Positions 1 to 7,460 of a DNA stretch of 64,000 nt are shown piece after piece; the stretch's first letter is position 1, and each line of letters starts with the position of its first letter. The DNA comes from Chiayiivirga sp. (GTDB lineage: Bacteria; Pseudomonadota; Gammaproteobacteria; Xanthomonadales; Xanthomonadaceae). A model generated the notes under the pieces. It worked only from the letters and a program-made list of their open reading frames with translations, ran no database searches and was not told the origin of the DNA. The translations under genes and the position numbers were made by a program. The DNA lies in contig JALCLA010000004.1 in the NCBI GenBank assembly GCA_022647565.1, forward strand, positions 1 to 64,000, given 5' to 3'.

Positions 1-30
1 CAAGGTCTGACTAAGACCGGGCAAGTCAGG

Positions 31-56
31 AAACCCCGCCGCGATGCGGGGTTTCT
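31..56 (+). terminator. Rho-independent terminator of an upstream gene outside the window
   Basis: A perfect 9-bp stem (AAACCCCGC, 6-nt loop, GCGGGGTTT) is followed on the plus strand by a T-rich tail (CTTCGTTCT). It probably ends a plus-strand transcript that enters from the left edge and meets the minus-strand gene that follows. Confidence 0.7.
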
Positions 57-71
57 TCGTTCTGGCTGGTG

Positions 72-710
72 TCAGAACCACCCGCAGGCGATGTCGCGGA
101 ACTGTGCGCTCCACTCGTCGCTGTCGTGCGGGCCACGCCCGAGTGCGATCAGCGCGCCGGTGGCACCCTCAGCGACAGGGTGTTCCGCGCGGTCCTGCAC
201 GCAGGCGCGTTGCGGCAAGTCGTCGTCGCCGGCGATTTCGACGGCGATCCAGCGTGCGTCATTGACGTGCAATTGCACGCGATACCAGACATGGTCACGC
301 AATCCCTGTGCGAATACGCCACTGTCCCGATAGAGGAAGTTGCCGCCGGGCCAGAAGCTCTCGATCTGCGCACCGCGCGCCCCACCGAAGCCCGGCTGCA
401 TCGCGTATCGATTGCCGGGTGCAGGCTGTGCGAGCGAGGTGTCGCCCAGCGTCAGTCCGCGACCGGAGATGGTGGCCGGGCGAAGCGAAGCATCAAACCC
501 GAGGCGGGCGCGCAGGACCACTGCGAAATGCGAGGCAGGGGAATGGGCGGCCATGCCATCGAGACGAAAGCGGAATGCCAGCCATTGCGTGTTCGCGTGC
601 GCCGGCCGGGTGACCTCGGGAAGGTGCCAGTAGTGCGAGGCAGCTTCGTCGCGCGAGGCAAACACGAAGTCGGAATTCATCCGCACGACGCTGTCAGGCA
701 CGGAGCCCAT
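72..710 (-). CDS. Hypothetical protein, possibly exported
   Basis: A 212-residue protein of unknown function. The composition (many aromatic and beta-type stretches, closing FRDIACGWF) suggests a beta-rich, perhaps jelly-roll-like domain, but I recognise no catalytic motif. No helix-turn-helix or membrane segment is seen. Upstream of the ATG the same frame stays open and reads LAIAAGC, which resembles a lipobox, but no ATG, GTG or TTG precedes it. Either the start is an unusual CTG or the signal peptide has been lost. It follows the cold-shock gene on the same strand, separated by a strong terminator, so it should have its own transcript. Confidence 0.55.
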   Translation of the reverse strand: MGSVPDSVVRMNSDFVFASRDEAASHYWHLPEVTRPAHANTQWLAFRFRLDGMAAHSPASHFAVVLRARLGFDASLRPATISGRGLTLGDTSLAQPAPGNRYAMQPGFGGARGAQIESFWPGGNFLYRDSGVFAQGLRDHVWYRVQLHVNDARWIAVEIAGDDDLPQRACVQDRAEHPVAEGATGALIALGRGPHDSDEWSAQFRDIACGWF

Positions 711-761
711 CTCTCCTGCGGCGCATCCTGCAGCGATGGCGAGGACGTCCGTCTCCAGGCC

Positions 762-798
762 AAAAAAAAGCCGGGCGGACTCGCGTCCGCCCGGCTTT
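762..798 (-). terminator. Rho-independent terminator of the cold-shock gene
   Basis: Stem GCCGGGCGGAC / GTCCGCCCGGC (11 bp, loop TCGC) is followed on the minus strand by eight consecutive T. It lies 22 bp past the stop codon of the cold-shock gene. Confidence 0.9.
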
Positions 799-819
799 AG
801 ATACAGCGATCGTCGGGAA

Positions 820-1029
820 TTAACCCGGCATCACCTGGTCCGCCTGCAGGCCCTTCGGACCCTTGACGACCACGAAGCTGACCTTCTGGCCTTCCTGCAG
901 CGACTTGAAGCCAGTGCCCTGGATGGCGCGGAAGTGCACGAACAGGTCTTCACCACCTTCACGGCTGATGAAGCCGAAGCCCTTCGCATCGTTGAACCAC
1001 TTGACGGTACCCGTCTGACGATCAGACAT
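820..1029 (-). CDS. Cold-shock domain protein (CspA family)
   Basis: A 69-residue single cold-shock domain, the usual size for the family, which binds single-stranded RNA or DNA as an RNA chaperone or antiterminator in the cytoplasm. The start [16 protein letters not shown] holds the RNP1 motif (KGFGFI), and LFVHF is RNP2. The frame stays open far upstream, but the ATG at 1029 is chosen because AAGGAG sits 8 nt before it and the family begins here. It ends at a strong terminator, so it is monocistronic. Which Csp paralogue it is cannot be told, and cold induction is not shown by the sequence. Confidence 0.95.
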   Translation of the reverse strand: MSDRQTGTVKWFNDAKGFGFISREGGEDLFVHFRAIQGTGFKSLQEGQKVSFVVVKGPKGLQADQVMPG

Positions 1030-1331
1030 CTCACAACTCCTTGAAACACATTGAAATAACCCTCCGCCAGAGCATCCGGCGGTAAAGTACTGAGGTTGCA
1101 GGGAGTTAAGCGAGGTGCGACGAAGGGCCGATCTTTCGATCTGCCGCATCGGGCCACGATTCACCGTGACCCTTGCAAACACAGTGGGCGCTTTATACGC
1201 GAAACGCGGACGGAATGCGAATCCCCCACTGAATGGCCGCTGAGGCACGCCCGAGGCAGGGCCGTCTGAGCCGCCGCGAGCCGGTCATCCGACCTCGCCA
1301 CCGTATTGACGGAGCCGGCGCACGCCGCCAA
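1030..1331 (-). other. Upstream and leader region of the cold-shock gene
   Basis: About 300 bases without a convincing gene. The part next to the cold-shock start holds a small hairpin (CCGCC, 9-nt loop, GGCGG, near 1063-1082) that would lie in its leader, which fits the long structured leaders of csp messages. I could not fix a promoter. The rest up to the next terminator shows nothing I can support. Confidence 0.35.
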
Positions 1332-1363
1332 GAAAGAAGGCCGGAGATGACTCCCCGGCCTTC
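1332..1363 (-). terminator. Rho-independent terminator of the helical-bundle gene
   Basis: On the minus strand GAAGGCCGG and CCGGCCTTC form a 9-bp stem around a 10-nt loop, followed by TTTCTT. It lies about 50 bp past the stop codon of the gene at 1412-1918. Confidence 0.8.
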
Positions 1364-1411
1364 GTTCACTCTTGCCTGTTGTCGGCGCGGCGACGGCGCC
1401 GAGGATCAGGA

Positions 1412-1918
1412 TCAGCTTGCCGTCAGGCGGCGCTTGCGGGCGCGCAACGCCTCGCCCATGGCGCGGGCGTGGGTTTCGTACTGCATTGCCAGCACCCGCA
1501 CCACATAGCTGTTGGCCTTGTCGTGGCGTACCTGCTGCACGCGGCCCAGAAGCTGGTTCTCGGTTTCCTCGATGAGCGAGACCTGGTCCTGCTTGATGGT
1601 CTTGAGGCCGCCGGAGAGGCCACGGTAGACGGCGTGGATCTCTCCAACCCATCCGTCCTTCGTCGCCTTGCCGGCCTTGACCTTGGCCGCCGTCTTGGCT
1701 GGCGCCTTGGCCTTGGCGGTGCGGGCCGCCGGCTTGGTCACCTTCGGCGCAATCTCGTTGCTCAATTCCTGGGCCAGATCCGACTTGGCCTGCGCCATGC
1801 GCTTGAACAGCTTGCTGAGTTCGGAATCCTTCACCGACACGGCCGCCTCGGCGTAGAACTCGCCGCCTTCGCGCGTGGCCTCGATCAGATCGGGGAGGAT
1901 GTTGGTGCTGTCGCTCAT
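1412..1918 (-). CDS. Helical-bundle (PA2169/DUF2383-like) protein with Lys/Ala-rich insert
   Basis: A 168-residue soluble, mostly helical protein. The first ~58 residues (ILPDLIEATREGGEFYAEAA, then KDSELSKLFKRMAQ) resemble the PA2169/DUF2383 family of ferritin-like four-helix bundles, whose function is unknown. Residues about 60-88 are an unusual low-complexity stretch rich in Lys, Ala, Pro and Thr, like a histone H1 tail, and the bundle resumes at WVGEIHAVYRGL. The ATG at 1918 has AAGGAG 7 nt upstream; further in-frame codons lack such support. Divergent from the flavoprotein gene. The family call is moderate; the basic insert is directly visible. Confidence 0.7.
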   Translation of the reverse strand: MSDSTNILPDLIEATREGGEFYAEAAVSVKDSELSKLFKRMAQAKSDLAQELSNEIAPKVTKPAARTAKAKAPAKTAAKVKAGKATKDGWVGEIHAVYRGLSGGLKTIKQDQVSLIEETENQLLGRVQQVRHDKANSYVVRVLAMQYETHARAMGEALRARKRRLTAS

Positions 1919-2324
1919 GCGCTGCTCCTTAGCTGGGATTCGGCGTGGGACGCAGTTGCCGACGGCGCGTGTGGCGCCGGCGCAACGGGCGGACCCGCTC
2001 GAATCGTGATGGGAAGCGCCTTTTGGCGGAGGCCGTCGATCCGGAGTACCGGGCGCCGGGGCCATCAGGACGGGGGCAATGTTAGCGATCCCGACGGAAA
2101 AATTCCGTTAGGCGAGATCAAGCAAACAGGGGATTGTCAAGCAAAGACTAGATGAAACAATCAGATAACCCATATACCTCAAGTTGAACCGCTGCTCTAG
2201 TCGCAGCTCTGGATGAGCCGAATTCGGCCATATTTGCGCGAAATCGTGGCAAATCCTCTGCCGACTTGCCCTGCTCAGGCTCCCGGATCGGGATCGAAAA
2301 CCGCGCGCGTGCGACCATGCCCGG
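1919..2324. other. Intergenic region between divergent genes
   Basis: A 406-bp gap separating the helical-bundle gene (minus) from the flavoprotein (plus). The part around 2095-2200 is clearly more AT-rich than its surroundings, as expected for promoters. A TTGACA hexamer reads on the minus strand at 2140-2135, but no good -10 box follows. I see no open frame with coding character, RNA gene or repeat. Confidence 0.4.
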
Positions 2325-3563
2325 ATGACTTCCCCCCCTTCTCCAGCGATCGCCGTCATCGGCGGAGGACCGGCCGGGCTGATGGCCGCCGAAATCGCCC
2401 GCGCGGCGGGCGTGGAGGTCGACCTGTACGACGCCATGGGCTCGGTCGGGCGCAAGTTCCTGCTGGCCGGCAAAGGCGGGCTCAACCTCACCCATTCCGA
2501 CCCGTCGGATGCGTTCGTCGCGCGCTTCCGCGAATCGGCCGATTGGGTCGCGCCCTGGCTGCATGCCTTCGGCGCGGATGCCTTGCGCGCCTGGGCGCGT
2601 GGCCTGGGCGTGGAAACCATGATCGGCAGCTCCGGCCGGGTGTTTCCTGCTGATCTCAAGGCCGCACCGCTGCTGCGTGGTTGGGTGCGCCGACTGCGCG
2701 AACAGGGCGTGCGCTTCCACGTGCACCATCGCTGGCAGGGCTGGAGCGCGCAAGGCGCGCTGCGCTTTGGCACGCCGCAAGGCGAGATCGAGGTCGCGCC
2801 TCCGGCTGCGCTGTTCGCCTTGGGCGGCGCGAGCTGGCCGGAACTGGGATCGGATGGTGCCTGGGTCCACAGCTTCGCTGCTGCCGGCATTCCGGTCGCC
2901 CGATTGAAGCCCGCCAACTGCGGATTCGAATGCGACTGGAGCGAAGTCTTCGCCACTCGTCATGCCGGTGCGCCGGTGAAGCCGGTCTGCGCCACGTTTC
3001 GTGCTGCGGATGGCACCGTCCACACCCTGCAAGGTGAGTTCATCGTCACCGCCGATGGCGTGGAAGGCAGCCTGATCTATGCGCTGTCTGCGTCCTTGCG
3101 TGACTGCATCGATGCGAATGGCGTGGCCGAACTGCGCCTCGATCTGGCCCCGGATCGCGATCTGGCCCGGCTCGGTCGTGATCTCGCCAGCACGCGCGGC
3201 AAGCGATCGCTGTCGGAGCACTTGCGCCGCCAGACCGGGTTGTCGCCGGTGAAGATCGGATTGCTGCATGAAACCTTTCCACGCCCCTTGTCGCAGGAGC
3301 CCGCCACACTGGCGGCGGCGATCAAGTCGCTGCCGCTGGTCCTGCGTCGCACGCGTCCCATCGGCGAGGCCATCAGCAGCGCCGGCGGCGTGCCGCGCTC
3401 TGCCTTGACCGACGACCTCATGCTGCGTGCCCGGCCCGGCCATTTCGTCGCGGGTGAAATGCTGGATTGGGAAGCGCCCACCGGCGGCTATCTGCTCACC
3501 GCCAGCATCGCGAGCGGGTGGGTGGCGGGACAGGGCGCGGTCGAGTGGCTGCGGCAGCGATGA
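2325..3563 (+). CDS. HI0933/YhiN-family FAD-dependent oxidoreductase
   Basis: A 412-residue soluble flavoprotein. The N-terminus has a Rossmann dinucleotide-binding motif (AVIGGGPAGLMAAEIARAAG), then the family block GSVGRKFLLAGKGGLNLTH and, near the C-terminus, GEMLDWEAPTGGYLL before the closing FAD-binding segment. These mark the HI0933/YhiN (BaiN-like) family, whose physiological substrate is mostly unknown. Length is typical. Its TGA overlaps the ATG of rlmC (ATGA), so the two are translationally coupled. No ribosome-binding site is obvious; the ATG is chosen because the nucleotide-binding fold begins directly after it. Confidence 0.88.
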   Translation: MTSPPSPAIAVIGGGPAGLMAAEIARAAGVEVDLYDAMGSVGRKFLLAGKGGLNLTHSDPSDAFVARFRESADWVAPWLHAFGADALRAWARGLGVETMIGSSGRVFPADLKAAPLLRGWVRRLREQGVRFHVHHRWQGWSAQGALRFGTPQGEIEVAPPAALFALGGASWPELGSDGAWVHSFAAAGIPVARLKPANCGFECDWSEVFATRHAGAPVKPVCATFRAADGTVHTLQGEFIVTADGVEGSLIYALSASLRDCIDANGVAELRLDLAPDRDLARLGRDLASTRGKRSLSEHLRRQTGLSPVKIGLLHETFPRPLSQEPATLAAAIKSLPLVLRRTRPIGEAISSAGGVPRSALTDDLMLRARPGHFVAGEMLDWEAPTGGYLLTASIASGWVAGQGAVEWLRQR

Positions 3564-4687
3564 AGTGCGCCTATTTCGACGCTGGCCGCTGTCGTTCATG
3601 CAGCGAACTGGCCGCGCCCTACGCGCAGCAACTCGAAGCCAAGGATCGCCGCAGCCGGGAAGCCCTGGCCGCGCATCCCGACGTGCGCTGGATGCCGCCG
3701 GTGGCCAGCCCCGAGATGGCCTTCCGCAACAAGGCCAAGATGGTGGTTTCGGGCAGTGTCGAAGCGCCCGTGCTCGGCATCCTGGACACAAACGGCCAAG
3801 GCATCGACCTGTCCGATTGCCCGCTCTACCCATCCGCACTGCAGGCTGCCTTCGCGCCGTTGGCACGTTTCATCACCCTGGCCCGCATTGCCCCCTACGA
3901 CGTCGGCACACGGCGCGGAGAACTGAAGCACCTGCTGATCACCCTGGCCGAACATTCCGGCGAACTGATGCTGCGCTTCGTGCTGCGTTCGCAGGAGTCA
4001 TTGGCGCGCCTGCGCAAGTTCCTGCCCGAACTGCAAGCGGAGTTGCCGCAACTCGCAGTGATCTCGGCCAACCTGCAACCCGAGCACAAGGCCATCCTCG
4101 AAGGCGAGCAGGAAATCCTGCTGGGCGCGCAGGATCGCCTGACCATGCGCCTGAACGGCCTGCCGTTGCACCTGCGTCCGCAGAGCTTCTTCCAGACCAA
4201 TGATCATGTCGCGGCGCCGCTGTACGCTCAGGCGCGCACCTGGGTGGAGGAGATCGACCCACCCGCGCTGTGGGACCTGTTCTGCGGTGTCGGCGGCTTC
4301 GCGCTGCACTGCGCCGATGGCCGGCGCGAGGTGACCGGCATCGAGGTCAGCCCCGAGGCCATCGCCAGCGCCGAACTCAGCCGCGCCGAACTGGGCTTGG
4401 CGAACGTGTCCTTCCGCAGTCTGGATGCCAGCGACTTCGCGCTCGGGCAATCGACCGTGCCGCCACTGGTGATCGTGAACCCGCCACGCCGTGGCATCGG
4501 CGCGGCACTGGCACGCTTCCTCGATGCCTCGTCTGCGCGGCACCTGGTCTATTCGAGTTGCAACGTCGATTCGCTGGCACGCGACCTGGCAGCCATGCCG
4601 GGTTTCCGCTTGCGCCGCGCCGGGGTGTTCGACCTGTTCCCGCACACCACGCACTTCGAGGTGCTGGCGCTGCTGGCGCGCGACTGA
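3560..4687 (+). CDS. rlmC: 23S rRNA (uracil(747)-C(5))-methyltransferase RlmC
   Basis: 375 residues, the same length as the Escherichia coli enzyme. RlmC (RumB) methylates U747 of 23S rRNA using S-adenosylmethionine. Cys3, Cys11 and Cys14 near the N-terminus (MKCAYFDAGRCRSC) and Cys87 (LSDCPLY) fit the [4Fe-4S] ligands of this family. The SAM fold starts at WDLFCGVGGFALHCA, the substrate motif is NPPRRG, and the nucleophile is Cys334 in YSSCNVDSL. An upstream in-frame start exists, but the ATG at 3560 overlaps the flavoprotein stop and begins exactly at the family N-terminus. Confidence 0.95.
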   Translation: MKCAYFDAGRCRSCSELAAPYAQQLEAKDRRSREALAAHPDVRWMPPVASPEMAFRNKAKMVVSGSVEAPVLGILDTNGQGIDLSDCPLYPSALQAAFAPLARFITLARIAPYDVGTRRGELKHLLITLAEHSGELMLRFVLRSQESLARLRKFLPELQAELPQLAVISANLQPEHKAILEGEQEILLGAQDRLTMRLNGLPLHLRPQSFFQTNDHVAAPLYAQARTWVEEIDPPALWDLFCGVGGFALHCADGRREVTGIEVSPEAIASAELSRAELGLANVSFRSLDASDFALGQSTVPPLVIVNPPRRGIGAALARFLDASSARHLVYSSCNVDSLARDLAAMPGFRLRRAGVFDLFPHTTHFEVLALLARD

Positions 4688-4695
4688 GCCACGGC

Positions 4696-4724
4696 TTGGC
4701 AGGCCCGGCGCGCAGGTGTATAAA
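4696..4724 (+). promoter_or_regulatory. Sigma-70 promoter of lexA
   Basis: TTGGCA at 4696-4701 and TATAAA at 4719-4724 are separated by 17 bp, close to the sigma-70 consensus. Transcription would begin near 4731, at or within 2 nt of the lexA ATG at 4733, which suggests a leaderless message. Confidence 0.75.
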
Positions 4725-4732
4725 TTTACACC
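4715..4732. promoter_or_regulatory. LexA-type operator covering the lexA -10 box
   Basis: GGTGTATAAATTTACACC: 6-bp perfect inverted arms around a 6-bp AT-rich centre. It overlaps the -10 hexamer and ends directly before the ATG. This is where an autorepressing LexA should bind. The TGTA-N6-TACA core resembles the reported sites of the second LexA of xanthomonads, from memory. It would control the whole lexA-imuA-imuB-dnaE2 unit. Confidence 0.75.
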
Positions 4733-5341
4733 ATGCCCGCTCCTACCCCGCGCCAGCAGCAGATCCTCGATTTCCTCACCCGCAAGATCACGCGGGAACA
4801 TCAGGCACCGAGCCTGGAGGAGCTGGCCCGGCACTTCGAAATCAATGTCAATGCCGCGCGCAAGCATCTGATTTCCCTGGCACAGAAGAACCTGATCGAG
4901 CTGCTGCCGGGAACCGCACGCGGGATCCGCCTGCCACATCGGGACCTGCGTAGCGGCAACTTCGAACTGCCGCTGGTCGGGCGCGTCGCGGCCGGTGCGC
5001 CGATCCTGTCCGAAGGACATATCGACGCGCATTACCAGATCGACCCCGCCCTGTTCCGACCGCGCCCGGATTTCCTCTTGCGGGTGGAAGGCCACAGCAT
5101 GGTCGGGGCCGGGATCGAGCACGGCGACCTGATCGCGGTGCATCGCACGCCGGTGGCCGATCCGGGCCGCATCGTGGTGGCGCGGCTGGAAGGCGAGATC
5201 ACGGTCAAACGGCTGGCGCGTGATGGCGAGGGCTGGCAACTGCTCTCGGCCAATCCCGGGTTCGCACCGATCCGGGTGCCGCCCGACAGCAGCGACTTCG
5301 CGATCGAAGGCCTGTATGTCGGCGTCATCAGGCGCGCCTGA
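4733..5341 (+). CDS. lexA: LexA repressor (imuAB-dnaE2-associated type)
   Basis: 202 residues. The N-terminal winged helix (PTPRQQQILDFLTRKI, residues 5-20) binds DNA; the C-terminal peptidase S24 domain cleaves itself when RecA filaments form after DNA damage. The scissile Ala87-Gly88 lies in GRVAAGAP, the nucleophile is Ser122 (GHSMVGAGI) and the general base Lys159 (EITVKRL). The motif is GHSM rather than the usual GDSM. It heads the imuA-imuB-dnaE2 cassette, 17 bp before imuA, and has a palindromic operator on its own promoter, so it is probably a dedicated repressor of the mutasome. There is no Shine-Dalgarno sequence, consistent with a leaderless start. Confidence 0.95.
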   Translation: MPAPTPRQQQILDFLTRKITREHQAPSLEELARHFEINVNAARKHLISLAQKNLIELLPGTARGIRLPHRDLRSGNFELPLVGRVAAGAPILSEGHIDAHYQIDPALFRPRPDFLLRVEGHSMVGAGIEHGDLIAVHRTPVADPGRIVVARLEGEITVKRLARDGEGWQLLSANPGFAPIRVPPDSSDFAIEGLYVGVIRRA

Positions 5342-5358
5342 GCCGATGCAGGCCGCAC

Positions 5359-5982
5359 ATGTCCGCCTCGCCTGCCCTGTTGCAAGCCCTCCAGGATCGT
5401 CGCCTGTTCCGTGCCGGCCAGCCCTTGGCACGCGATCAGGAGGCGACGCCCAGTGGTCTTGCTGATCTCGATGCGGCCTTGCCCTGGGGCGGCTTTCCGC
5501 GTGGCGCGCTCACCGAAATCCTGCTGCCGCGCCCGGGCCTGGGCGAGATCGAACTGATCCTGCAAGCGTGGCGCCGCATTGGCGCGCAGGAGCGACTGGT
5601 CTTCATCGCCCCGCCCGGCGTGCCTTACGCACCTGCCTTGCGCGCCGCCGGCATCGCGCTGCCGCACTTCACCTGGATCGACGTCGATGCCGCGCAAGCG
5701 CCCTGGGCGGCCGAACAATGCCTGCGCGCGGGCTGCCTCGGTGCGGTGGCGCTGTGGCTGGCCGGTGGCGACGATCGCAGTCTGCGTCGCCTGCAACTCG
5801 CCGCCGGGGAAGGCCGCTGCCACGGCTTCGTGTTCCGCCCTTCGCGCCATGCCGTCAATGCCAGCCCGGCCGCACTGCGCCTGCAGCTGGAACCCGCCCC
5901 CGGCGCGCTGCGCCTGCGCGTGCTCAAGTGCCGCGGTGCCATGACGCCGGCGCAGGCCCTGCAACGCGAACGTTGCGCGTGA
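5359..5982 (+). CDS. imuA: Translesion-synthesis associated protein ImuA
   Basis: 207 residues. ImuA is a RecA/SulA-like protein that works with ImuB and DnaE2 in damage-induced mutagenesis. The N-terminus (GLADLDAALPWGGFPRGALTEIL) matches the RecA-like core start, and the region IELILQAWRR to RLVFIAPP the following strand-helix unit. The Walker A motif is degenerate: PRPGLGEIEL replaces GxxxxGKT, as is usual for the family. It lies 17 bp after lexA and 12 bp before imuB, so it belongs to the SOS operon. Confidence 0.9.
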   Translation: MSASPALLQALQDRRLFRAGQPLARDQEATPSGLADLDAALPWGGFPRGALTEILLPRPGLGEIELILQAWRRIGAQERLVFIAPPGVPYAPALRAAGIALPHFTWIDVDAAQAPWAAEQCLRAGCLGAVALWLAGGDDRSLRRLQLAAGEGRCHGFVFRPSRHAVNASPAALRLQLEPAPGALRLRVLKCRGAMTPAQALQRERCA

Positions 5983-5994
5983 AACGGCGGGCGC

Positions 5995-7404
5995 ATGTTC
6001 TGGGCCTGTTGCCATCTGCCGTCGCTGTCGCTGGAGGTTTTCGAACCCGATGCCGCGCCGCGCGTGGTGATCGATGGTCCGGCGCAGCGCGCGTTCGTGC
6101 ACGACAGCGATGACACGGCGCGACACGCCGGCGTGCGCATCGGGCAAGCACTGGCCGCCGCGCGCGCCTGCTGCGCCGGACTCGATGTGCAACGCCGCGA
6201 TGTCGCGGCCGAAGCCATGCGCCTGCAGACCCTGGCGCTGCGCGCCTACGCCTTCAGCAGCCAGGTCCTGCCCTGCCCGCCACAAGACATCCTGCTGGAA
6301 GTCGGCGCCAGCCTGCGCCTGTTCGGTGGCTGGCCCGCGATCCGGCAAGGCCTGCGCGAAGGCATCGCGGCCGAAGGCCATCGCCTGCAACTGGCGCTGG
6401 CACCCACGCCGCAGGCCGCGCGCCTGTTGGCACGGCTGCGCGATGGAACCGCCATCGCCAGCCACGAGAAACTCGCGCGCCGGCTGGATGCGATCCCTCT
6501 GGAGGATGCGCCGCTTTCTGCCGCGCAACGCGCGATGCTGCAGGCCATCGGCGTGCGTTGCCTGGGCGAAGCGCGCCGCCTGCCCTCGGCCGCCCTGGCG
6601 CGCCGCGCCGGCCTCGCCCTGATCGAGCATCTGGCGCGTCTTTACGGCGACACGCCCGACCCGCAGCCGCCGTGGCAGCCGCCATCGCGCTTCGTGCTGC
6701 GTTGCGAGTTCGACTACGGCATCGAAACCTCGCCGGCATTGCGCTTTCCGTTGCAACGCCTGATCCGCGAACTGGCGCGCCACCTGCACGCCCGCGATGC
6801 CGCGGTAGTGCGCTTCGAACTGCGCTTCGGACACGAAGGCCAGGCCCCGAGCACGATGCCGGTGGGCCTGCGCACGCCCTTGCGCCAACCCGAAGCCCTG
6901 TTCGATACCGCACGCCTCCGGCTCGAGCAACACCCGCTCATCGCCCCTGCGCATTGGCTGGAACTGGTGGCCGACGACCTGCCCGCCTTCGCCCCACCCG
7001 CCGCCGACCTGTTCGATGCCGCCACGCGCGGCGCACAGGATTGGGGCACCTTGGTCGAACGCCTGCGCGCGCGCCTTGGCGACACGGCGGTGAATACGCT
7101 CACGCCCTATCCGGACCATCGCCCGGAACACGCATGGCGTCGCAACGAGGCGCGCGTAGCAGAAGCACCGATGCCTGCATCCTCGCCACGCCCGATCTGG
7201 CTGCTGCCGCAACCACAACCGCTGCAGGCCCGCGTGGTGCGCTTCGTCGCCGGCATAGAGCGCATCGAGAGCGGCTGGTGGGATGGCGCGGATGCACGCC
7301 GTGATTACGTCATCGCCGACCTCGACACCGGCCAGCGCGCCTGGCTGTTCCGCGAGGCCGGGCGCGAGGATGCCGCGTGGATGGTGCATGGGTGGTTCGG
7401 GTGA
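5995..7404 (+). CDS. imuB: ImuB, inactive Y-family polymerase-like mutasome subunit
   Basis: 469 residues. ImuB is a Y-family polymerase relative that lacks catalytic carboxylates and acts as the adaptor between ImuA, the beta clamp and DnaE2. The start ([17 protein letters not shown]) has CCHL where active polymerases carry the first catalytic Asp, and [14 protein letters not shown] corresponds to the region with the remaining acidic residues. The helix-hairpin-helix and little-finger regions follow. Located between imuA and dnaE2 in the LexA-controlled operon. Length is typical. Confidence 0.92.
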   Translation: MFWACCHLPSLSLEVFEPDAAPRVVIDGPAQRAFVHDSDDTARHAGVRIGQALAAARACCAGLDVQRRDVAAEAMRLQTLALRAYAFSSQVLPCPPQDILLEVGASLRLFGGWPAIRQGLREGIAAEGHRLQLALAPTPQAARLLARLRDGTAIASHEKLARRLDAIPLEDAPLSAAQRAMLQAIGVRCLGEARRLPSAALARRAGLALIEHLARLYGDTPDPQPPWQPPSRFVLRCEFDYGIETSPALRFPLQRLIRELARHLHARDAAVVRFELRFGHEGQAPSTMPVGLRTPLRQPEALFDTARLRLEQHPLIAPAHWLELVADDLPAFAPPAADLFDAATRGAQDWGTLVERLRARLGDTAVNTLTPYPDHRPEHAWRRNEARVAEAPMPASSPRPIWLLPQPQPLQARVVRFVAGIERIESGWWDGADARRDYVIADLDTGQRAWLFREAGREDAAWMVHGWFG

Positions 7405-7427
7405 ACAGAGCATTCCCCCCACCCAGT

Positions 7428-7449
7428 CTCCCCCCGCAAGCAGGGGGAG
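7428..7449 (+). repeat. GC-rich hairpin overlapping the dnaE2 ribosome-binding site
   Basis: CTCCCCC at 7428-7434 pairs with GGGGGAG at 7443-7449 (8-nt loop). The right arm is part of the purine-rich Shine-Dalgarno region (GGGGGAGGAG) of dnaE2, whose ATG is at 7461. The sequence looks like the CTCTCCC/GGGAGAG palindromic repeats common between genes in such genomes. If the hairpin forms in the message it would hide the ribosome-binding site. Confidence 0.6.
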
Positions 7450-7460
7450 GAGTCAGTTGG

